A stretch of 64,000 nt of DNA from Malaya genurostris (Eukaryota > Arthropoda > Insecta > Diptera > Culicidae), in the NCBI RefSeq assembly GCF_030247185.1, contig NC_080570.1, forward strand, positions 6,200,001 through 6,264,000, in the 5' to 3' direction. A program made the position numbers and the translations under genes. Under the pieces are notes generated by a model, which was not told the origin of the DNA, did not search any database, and was given only the letters and a program-made list of their open reading frames with translations. Of this stretch, positions 56,680-64,000 are shown one piece after another. Position 1 is the first letter of the stretch. Each line of letters starts with the position of its first letter.

Positions 56680-56779
56680 AAATGAAAATAGTTATGTGTA
56701 CTTAGCACAAATCCGGTACCCACGTGGTACCAAACCCCTAAATAACTAAAAAATTTCAATTTCAGGAATTTTAAAATTC

Positions 56780-56960
56780 TTAAGGTCGAGATTCGGCATC
56801 GAAAAATTTTGAACGATTTTGGAAATTTTAAATTATTTTCAAGTCACAGAAAGTCAATTTTTTCATGAGGATTTTTTTCGAAATGACACTAAATTCCGAC
56901 GTTTCATGAAATTCCAAGACTTCTGTCATAAAAAAATTTCGATTACGGAAATTTCATGTG
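56780..56960. repeat. GCATGAAACGT-family repeats, right cluster
   Basis: 'gatttttttcgaaatgacac' and 'acgtttcatgaaattccaag' units of the family seen at 55.9 kb, in the opposite orientation. Confidence 0.55.
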
Positions 56961-57477
56961 ATTTTTCATAGGGACTTTTTGAGGAACTTAAACTTTTGAG
57001 CACTATCGCTTAACGCAATTAGAGATGACCCTAAAATATCGGCATCCTAATGTACGTTATTATTCACGATTGCGAATCTGACTGCTTCTGATTCATGCAG
57101 GCAAAGAACTACACATATAGTGCATTCATTTTATCACTCAGATGAATTTCTTGCACTGTTTTCATTCATCAAAAAAGGCAAATGCTTTTTTTAGCAACTG
57201 TACGTCGAATTTGGCAACACTTGTCATCTATGGAGATTCGTTATACATCTCGGTATTTTGGATTAAATTTAAGAAAAACCAAACAGTTCTTCAATTAATT
57301 GATACCAAATGAGTCAATTTGAATTCAAGAGTATCGTAATATTTGAAAATAAAATATCGGGTTTGGGTTCGGGTTCTTAAGAATTTTCATATTAAGCTGA
57401 TCGAATTTTTTGAGGAATTTGAACCCGACTGGAAGTTCGGATTCAGACCAAAAAAAAATCGGTTACCATTACCGAAT

Positions 57478-57776
57478 GAGAAGTCCCGGGCCTAACAAAG
57501 AAAACGTCGATTTTTTACCGTGAAAACTTTTTTATTCTTCAGTATAATCTCCATCTAGAGAGAAAAAAATGATTGGTCAAGGCTTTCCGTTTTTGCAATG
57601 ACCTCAGCATTCGACGAAAATTTCTCTCCCTGGAGAAACCTGTTTTAGGTTTGGAAATAGAACAGTAGTCGCTGAGGGCCAGGTCTGGAGAATACGGGGG
57701 ATGATGAACCAATCCGTACCACAAATCATTCAATTTCACCGTTTATGTTCAGGACACGAAACTCGTCTTTTTCCAT
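57478..57776 (-). pseudogene. Internally deleted mariner fragment
   Basis: A terminal repeat half (AGTCCCGGGCCTAACAAAG at 57482) is followed on the minus strand by a transposase C-terminus: VHHPPYSPDLALSDYC, ERNFRRMLRSL and FFLSRWRLY. Just upstream (57776-57750) the N-terminal MEKDEFRVL can be read, so the middle of the gene is missing. The end repeat matches the mariner at 21078. The second mariner at 57778 is inserted exactly at the TA overlapping this start codon; the remaining 5' part was not found on its other side. Confidence 0.75.
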
Positions 57777-57777
57777 A

Positions 57778-59066
57778 AAAGATCGGCTGAAAAGTACGTA
57801 TCGTTTCCATGAGAGGGCGCCACTAGAATTAAATCCATACCATTTTCAGTTAGTACCAACCTTCAAAAGATACGTGTATAAATTTGACAGCTGTCTGATT
57901 ATTAGTTTGTGAGATATTGCATTTTGAGTGAAGCTACTTTTGTTATTGTGAAAAAAAAATGGAAAAAAAGGAATTTCGTGTGTTGATGAAACACTACTTT
58001 TTGATGAAAAAAAGTGCCGCCGATACCAAAAAATGGCTTGATGAGTGTTATCCAGACTCTGCACCGGGCGAAGCAACAATTCGTAAGTGGTTTGCAAAAT
58101 TTCGTACTGGTCATATGAGCACCGAAGACGATGAACGCAGTGGACGTCCAAGAGAGGCTGTTACCGATGAAAACGTGAAAAAAATCCACAAAATGATTTT
58201 CAATGACCGTAAAGTGAAGTTGATCGAGATAGCTGACACCCTAAAGATATCAAAGGAACGTGTTGGACATATTATTCACGAATATTTGGATATGAGAAAG
58301 CTTTATGCAAAATGGGTGCCGCGTGAGCTCACAATCGATCAAAAACAACAACGAATTGATGATTCTGAGCAGTGTTTGGAGCTGTTATATCGAAATAAAA
58401 CCGATTTTTTTTCGTCGATATATAACAATGGACGAAACATGGCTCCATCACTTCACTTCGGAGTCCAATCGACAATCAGCTGAGTGGACTGCACGCGATG
58501 AACCGAACCCAAAGCGTGGACATCGGCCGGTAAGGTTATGGCGTCTGTATTTTGGGATTCGCATGGTATAATTTTCATCGACTACCTTGAAAAGGTAAAA
58601 ACCATCAACAGTGACTATTATATAGCGTTATTAGAGCGTTTGAAGGACGAAATTTAAAAAAAAAACGGCCTCATTTGAAGAAGAAAAAAGTTTTGTTTCA
58701 TCAAGACAATGCACCGTGTCACAAGTCGATGAAAACCATGCTGAAATTGAACGAATTGGGCTTCGAATTGCTCCCTCATCCACCGTATTCTCCAGATTTG
58801 GTCCCAGTGACTTTTTGCTGTTCTCAGACCTCAAGAGAATGCTCGCTGGTAAAAAAATTTAGAAGCAATGAAGGAGTAATCGCTGAAACTGAGGCCTATT
58901 TTGAGGCAAAGGACAAATCGTACTACAAAAATGGTATCGAAAAGTTGGAAGATCGCTATAATCGCTGTATCGCCTCTGACGGCAATTATGTTGAATAATA
59001 AAAACGAATTTTGTCAAAAAAAATGTGTGTTTCTATTAAACGATACGAACTTTTCAGCCGAACTGT
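57778..59066 (+). mobile_element. Mariner element, copy 2, full length
   Basis: 1289 bp between TA (57776-57777) and TA (59067-59068). The left end reads AAAGATCGGCTGAAAAGTAC, continuing GTATCG; the right end, inverted, reads ACAGTTCGGCTGAAAAGTTC, continuing GTATCG. It is closely similar to the copy at 34327 and the end fragment at 4188. Confidence 0.93.
57959..58998 (+). pseudogene. Mariner transposase (DD34D), copy 2
   Basis: It starts at the ATG at 57959 (MEKKEFRVLMKHYFLMKK). The frame is intact through IADTLKISKERVGHIIHEYL to NKTDFF, where an extra base (TTTTCGTCG near 58409-58414) shifts it. Further lesions are a 10 bp deletion near 58520, a TAA after LLERLKDEI near 58654 at the same place as in copy 1, extra A residues there, and a lost base near 58802 in the LAPSD motif. 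Catalytic motifs MDETWLHHFT, FHQDNAPCHKS and HPPYSPDL remain readable. It is non-functional and more damaged than copy 1 downstream, though its start is better. Confidence 0.9.
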
Positions 59067-59069
59067 TAG

Positions 59070-61440
59070 CTTGATGAAAACTAGAACTAGTCTGACACGA
59101 TCAGCTGTTTTTCAAACACTAGTGGATAGATTGTCATGCAATTTGAGATAAGCCCATCTAGAGACTTGTTGTCAACAAAAATATACACGGCTCGAAACTA
59201 TTCACGTCTTTTCTGTGAGAATGGAACACTTTTTTTCCAACGCATCTTTTCAGTGTGTTCTCATTCATTTGATTTTTCGGTATGTTGTTTTCTTCGTTAA
59301 AATATGATTTTTAAAAATTTACAGTCTCATGAACTGGAAGTTTTAATTTTGTATTTTAAAATGACTACAATTTTCAATTGAATTTTTACAGGTCGAACTG
59401 GGAATAGATCGTCAGTTATACTATACTATTGTCGTCCCGACTGGAAGTGGGTATACGACTGTATCGCACGAGACACAAGGGTGAACTGTTTGGGTAATTT
59501 GATTGAAGTGAATTGAATCAAATTTGAAACGTTCTATTTCCAATATAAAACTAATTTTCAGATCCTGTTTGCAAACGATGCAAATGGAACTCAGACAGAT
59601 TGCGCATAAAACGACTTTACCTTCCTGGGATCCGATCCTGTTTGCATGCTTTCCTTGCTCGTATTTTTAAAACTAGCACGATTTAATTATCAAACAATTG
59701 CATGCTTCAGAACCGGAATAGCAAAAAAAACCTGTCGGCATTAGTCTCAATCCGAATGCTACTAACGACTTGTTCCCATAGTTCAGTGGCTGCAAATGGA
59801 ACAGGTAGTAGCATCATCCTGCACAGATTGCACCTTTTTCCGACGACCGGTGCCCCATCGTCATTCGAAGTTTCGACTCGGCTGAGGACTCCGCCAATCA
59901 CAAATAAGCTGCATATCCATTGCCAGTGCGCCACTACAGAAGGCAATGGCATGTTGGCAATTTTCTGGATTGCAACTGGCTCTGTTTTGTAGCTTCTAGT
60001 CGCAGCACCACACCACAAAGCTCCAGAGCTTGGGTGGTAAAGTGCCGTTGGGAAGTGTGTGTGTGTGTGTGTGTGTAAGTGTGCTCTCGCCACAAAACTA
60101 TCACCGGGATAAAATGCAATAGTTTATACTGATCCGACTGGGTTCTACCCGACACACAACCCTTTATTCAGACCAAAGCCAAAGCCGAGCTGAAGCGGAC
60201 TTAGAAAATTTCCATTCTCGATTCGCTACGTTGGCTAGTAATATATTTACGATCGAATTGTATTGTTTCCAAGCGCTCCTTGGACCACCCCCTCCCCCCT
60301 CGAGTTCCGCCCACTTCGGAATATGGATGCTTTTATTCTAAATGGTGAAATCCGTGCTATACTATTTTGTTTGCAATAGAAGGATTCCCACGGTGAATCC
60401 GGAAACTGTTGCTTCGGTCGGAATTGTGGACCGGCCATCGGTTGGGACGTGTTTTCTTTTTTTCGACTTCCTGAATACGAACGAAATACGTGCAGTCATT
60501 GTTCGCACAGATTCCGGTAGCATGTTTATTCATCGTTAAATCAATGCTCGATACTTTGTTTGGACGGAAGGGGGGGGGGGGGGGGGGGGGGGTGGATTCG
60601 AGACCCGTTGTTCGAGAGATTGTTGGTTAACGAACGTTGTATTGTAATTAACATGACTAAACTCTGCATTCTTTTCGAGATCGAACAAGCCGAACATTTC
60701 ATTCGGTTCGAAGCTAAACTGAACTTATTTGTGTACCCGAGCAAACGTATCCAGTTGAAAAAGGATCCGGAAAAATAAAAAGAAAATCTTCCATCTCTAT
60801 CGTTTTCGATGATGACAACCAGTGTTGCCAGATCTACGGATTGAAGTAAATTCATGCATTTTGATGTTTTTCCGACGAATCTACGTAGGACATTTTGTTA
60901 TCTACACACTTGTTGAAGCTATTCATGCCGACTGCAACACCAATGTGCCACACGATTCTACAACTAATTATCAATATAGGCCCTTTTCAGGGCCCTAACA
61001 ATAACATAGAGCTTTTGTGCGGAATTTCCAAATTGTTGTCGTCTCACCATTATATTATGATGGTACTCATTTGAATTTACTGTACAAAGAAAAAAAAACT
61101 GGAAACTGTACGTAATTTCTTAATTAAGTTTCTAAACATTAAAAAACCTACGGGATTAGAATGTGTGAAGAATGTCATTCTAACAACACTTGCCTAGGTC
61201 ATTATTTCAAAGCATGGATTTCCAAACTAGTCGCCATACTCTCAAACCATACATTTAGCCATCTGTACATTTAGCATAAACAAAGCAATTCTTGAATCAC
61301 AAGCAATTCTTGAATCACAAAGATTATCGACGTTCGAAAAACTAGCTGAAGTGTATCAGTTTCATTGGTATTCAAGTAGGTTTAGTTAAGTCTCTGACAT
61401 TATCCGCTCTCTTTTTCTTTTCAAATAAGCAGTAGACTTG
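59070..61440. other. Gene-free stretch with simple repeats
   Basis: It holds a GT microsatellite (60055-60076) and a 23 G run (60570-60592). No exon or transposon was recognised. Upstream exons of the zinc-finger gene could lie here but none can be supported. Confidence 0.45.
60570..60592 (+). repeat. Poly-G tract (23 G)
   Basis: A pure G run, the second of two in the window (see 8294-8317). Confidence 0.95.
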
Positions 61441-61454
61441 AAGGATCGATACTT

Positions 61455-63466
61455 ATGTTGGAAGTAAAGTTTCAGGGTACCGTTGGGTCGGGCGTCTGTG
61501 ATGGAGTTCGAATAACTTCCTCTTTCAATGGCCCCTCCTCTCAGCAATCGTTTCCTTCGATGGCTAATTTTTCGAACGAGGTCAAGGATTCGATCACTGT
61601 TTTACAGTGGAACTGTAGAAGTATCATCCCGAGAATAGATCCTTTTAAATATCTAGTAAATAATCTGAAATGTGACGCATTTGCATTGTGCGAAACTTGG
61701 TTAACTTCTGATGTATCACTAAACTTCCACGATTTTAACATTATTCGCCTGGATCGAGATAATCCCTACGGAGGAGTATTTTTGGGGATCAAAAAGTGCT
61801 ATTCCTTCTTTCGAATTAACCTCCCCTTGATACCAGGTATTGAAGTTGTCGCATGTCATGTCACAATTAAAGGCAAGGACCTTTGAATTGCTTCCATCTA
61901 TATTCCCCCTAGAGCCTCAGTTGGGTACCACTGGCTCAGCAGTATCATGCAACTTCTTCCCGCATCGACGTTAGTTTTAGGAGACTTTAACTCTCACGGT
62001 ACGGGATGGGGTTGTCTTCATGATGACAACAGATCAGCTATGATCCATGATATTTGCGACAACTTCAATATGACAATCTTGAATACGGGAGAAATGACAC
62101 GAATTCCCGCACCACCAACAAGACCAAGTGCACTGGACTTATCCCTTTGCTCGACATCGCTATGGTTGAATTGCACGTGGAAGGTAATCCCTGATCCCCA
62201 CGGTAGCGATCATCTGCCTATCGTAATTTCAATCGCCAGCGGATTAAGACCATCGGAAACAAGCAATGTTTTGTATGATCTCACACGAAATATTGATTGG
62301 AAATGCTACGCAATATCGATATCTGAGAAACAAGAAACAACACAAGAAATTCCTCCGGAGGAAGAGTATACGTTTATGGCTGGCTTGATTCTCGACACTG
62401 CGATCCAAGCTCAGACGAAACGTATACCCGGCGCGAATACTAACATTCGTCCACCCAACCCGTGGTGGGACAAAGAGTGCTCATCACTGAACGCGGAAAG
62501 ATCTTTAGCATTCAAAAAGTTCAGAAAATATGGAACACCTGATAATTATAGAAATTACGGAGCGCTAGATAAGCAAATGAAGAACTTAGTTAAAGCAAAG
62601 AAATCAGATTACTGGCGACGGTTTGTTGACGGATTAACCAAAGAAACATCGATGAGCACTCTTTGGAACACAGCCCGACGAATGCGCAACAAAAACACAA
62701 CGAACGAAAGCGAGGAATATTCTAGTCGTCGAATATTCGATTTCGCTAGAAAAGTATGTCCCGATTCTGTTGCGGAACAGAAGATCTTCCGTGTCGCGAC
62801 ATCGGATACAAACGAAACACCGTTTTCGATGGTAGAGTTCTCACTTGCGCTCTTGTCGTGTAACAATAAGGCCCCGGGGTTAGACAGAATTAAATTCAAC
62901 TTGTTGAAAAATCTTCCTGACTCTGCCAAAAGGCGCTTGCTGAATTTATTCAACAAGTTCCTCGAGGGTAATATTGTTCCACACGACTGGAGACAAGTGA
63001 GAGTTATCGCCAATGAATCAATGAATATATCAACACATCTTGCACGCTAAGACAACTCGCCGACGACAGCGTTGTGTCCATTATAGGACCCAAAGCTGCC
63101 GATCTCCAAAGACCATTACAAGATACCCTCGACAACTTGTCGACATGGGCTCTTCAACTTGGTATCGAGTTCTCTACGGAGAAAACTGAGCTGGTTGTAT
63201 TTTCAAGGAAGCGAGAACCAGCACAATTACAGCTTCAACTAGCGGGTGGAACCATAGCTCAGGTCTTCACATTTAAATATCACTTCCTCAAGAATATGAA
63301 GTTTGGAGTTGATCAGTTAACCAGTAAAATTAATATAAAACGAACCGTTACAGAATTGAGAATGATGGACTTCATCGCTCTCAATTCTGTAACTGTTCCT
63401 TTCATGTTTATATCAGGTGTACAACTTTGCTTCCGCCGTTTTCCGATAGGTGGCTGTACCGGCTGA
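61455..63466 (+). pseudogene. Non-LTR retrotransposon (I/jockey group), RT core deleted
   Basis: An apurinic-type endonuclease is readable: VLQWNCRSIIPRIDPFKYLV, LCETWLTSD (catalytic Glu), SIYIPPR, LVLGDFNSHGTGWG (Asp/Asn pair) and a GSDHLPIVISI end. One stop (TGA, 61884-61886) interrupts it. The reverse transcriptase begins (LLSCNNKAPGLDRIKFNLLK, then DWRQVRVIA) but jumps within about 30 bp, in another frame, to LRQLADDSVVSIIGPKAADL, which is the catalytic box (LADD at 63056-63067). Roughly 150-200 residues with the fingers and first catalytic Asp are therefore missing. The 3' end stops near 63466, before any RNase H or tail. It is a dead copy. Confidence 0.85.
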
Positions 63467-63578
63467 GACTGGTCAAAATACATACATGATAATGCCTTTA
63501 AAGTGAGTGTGTACAGTGCCTAACGAATTGTCATCGCCGTGACAGTTGCTCTTGTTTTCATATTATTCACGCTCGAAA

Positions 63579-64000
63579 ATGTCTGTTTATGTGCCCAATT
63601 CTCGCCATTTGCGGGAAGTTTTACTTTTCTGTTACAATTCGAAAAAAAAATGCAACTGAAGTGCATCGAATGCTTTCAGAAACTTACGGTGATGCTGCTC
63701 TGAGTGAAATAACGTGTCGGGAGTGGTTTCAACGTTTTAAAAATTGTGATTTCGATGTCGAAGACAAACATGGTGGTGGAAGAGAAAAAACCTTCAAAGA
63801 TGAACAACTAGAAGCATTGCTTGATGAAGATTCGTGCCAAACCCAAGAAGAGCTTGCCGAATCGTTGGGAGTGAGTCAGCAAGCCATTTCAAAACGTCTC
63901 AAGGCCCTGGGTATGATTCAGAAAGTAGGAAACTGGATGCCGTACGAGTTGAAACCGAGGGACATCGAGCGCCGTCTATTTGTTTGTGAGCAACTGCTTC
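63579..64000 (+). pseudogene. Irritans-type mariner transposase, runs off window
   Basis: The ATG at 63579 reads MSVYVPNSRHLREVLLFCYN, then a 9 A run shifts the frame by one. After it the frame is open to the window end: ATEVHRMLSETYGDAALSEI, CREWFQRFKNCDFDVEDKH, EALLDEDSCQTQEELAESLG, VSQQAISKRLKALGMIQKVG and NWMPYELKPRDIERRLF. This is the paired helix-turn-helix DNA-binding half of an irritans mariner. The catalytic half lies beyond 64000. The left terminal repeat was not identified. A single-A indel in a homopolymer could also be a sequencing error. Confidence 0.85.

Larger units (their letters stand above)
56261..56750. mobile_element. Compound palindrome carrying hammerhead ribozymes
   Basis: Arm A (about 56265-56432) and arm A' (about 56516-56684) are inverted copies with a few mismatches. 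Segment B (about 56470-56515, TTTAGGGGTTTGGTACCATG and on) lies in the loop, and its inverse B' (56704-56748) lies beyond A'. The order is A-B-A'-B'. Each A arm holds one hammerhead sequence, A' on the plus strand and A on the minus strand. No protein is encoded. Hammerheads occur in the terminal repeats of Penelope-like elements, which can be inverted, so a non-autonomous relative is plausible (inference). Confidence 0.8.

Noticed and set aside
1..64000. CRISPR array or prokaryotic operons
   Set aside because: Repeats are satellites or transposons, no spacer-repeat pattern is seen, and genes have spliceosomal introns.

Overview
This window looks like dipteran nuclear DNA, most likely from a culicid mosquito. 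It is gene-poor and AT-rich, with large introns packed with transposons. The IS630-Tc1-mariner families present include DD37E and DD37D types, which were first recognised in mosquitoes. No prokaryotic features are visible. The species cannot be fixed from sequence alone.

One host gene can be reconstructed. It lies on the minus strand and is incomplete at both ends. Four coding exons (44524-44046, 24324-24206, 24035-23728 and 18804-18425) join with matching splice phases. They encode a Ser/Ala-rich segment with a basic patch, three C2H2 zinc fingers, and a low-complexity tail containing an LTRQQLDLITQIMQQTKQ segment. The first finger is split inside its CxxC knuckle by a 19.7 kb intron, and the second is split by a 170 bp intron. 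About 428 residues are visible. The protein is probably a nuclear DNA-binding regulator. The fingers recall the TRERF1/ZNF541 type, but I cannot name the gene.

Almost everything else is mobile or repetitive DNA. From left to right: an uninterrupted DD37D (maT-like) transposase (88-1122); a mariner end fragment (4.2 kb); an almost intact ITmD37E element with both terminal repeats (5803-7108); a 247 bp tandem duplication (9.7-10.2 kb); a 1.4 kb foldback element with Transib-like ends (11648-13044); a degraded ITmD37E beside a reverse transcriptase fragment (15.1-16.7 kb); nested MITEs (19 kb); a degraded mariner (21.1-22.3 kb); a TTAA-flanked MITE (25.5 kb); a Penelope-like element remnant with a GIY-YIG domain (26.4-27.3 kb); a 7 bp satellite of about 99 copies (27.8-28.5 kb); an A-rich array (31-33.4 kb); an irritans-type mariner relic abutted by a 1.28 kb mariner (33.5-35.6 kb); a 3.2 kb minisatellite (39.2-42.4 kb); CGATA-rich arrays interrupted by a tRNA-headed SINE-like repeat (46-48 kb); a third ITmD37E relic (48.8-49.4 kb); several dispersed repeat families (49.6-56.9 kb); a second 1.29 kb mariner (57.8-59.1 kb); an I/jockey-group LINE with a deleted reverse transcriptase core (61.4-63.5 kb); and an irritans-type mariner running off the end.

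The most striking item is at 56261-56750. It is a compound palindrome whose right arm carries, on the plus strand, a complete hammerhead self-cleaving ribozyme (56583-56679). All conserved core bases, a GUC cleavage site and three base-paired stems are present. The mirror copy on the minus strand carries a G-to-A change in the core that should inactivate it. A second inverted-repeat pair interleaves with the first, so the two folds compete. Related fragments lie near 31.0 and 52.8 kb.
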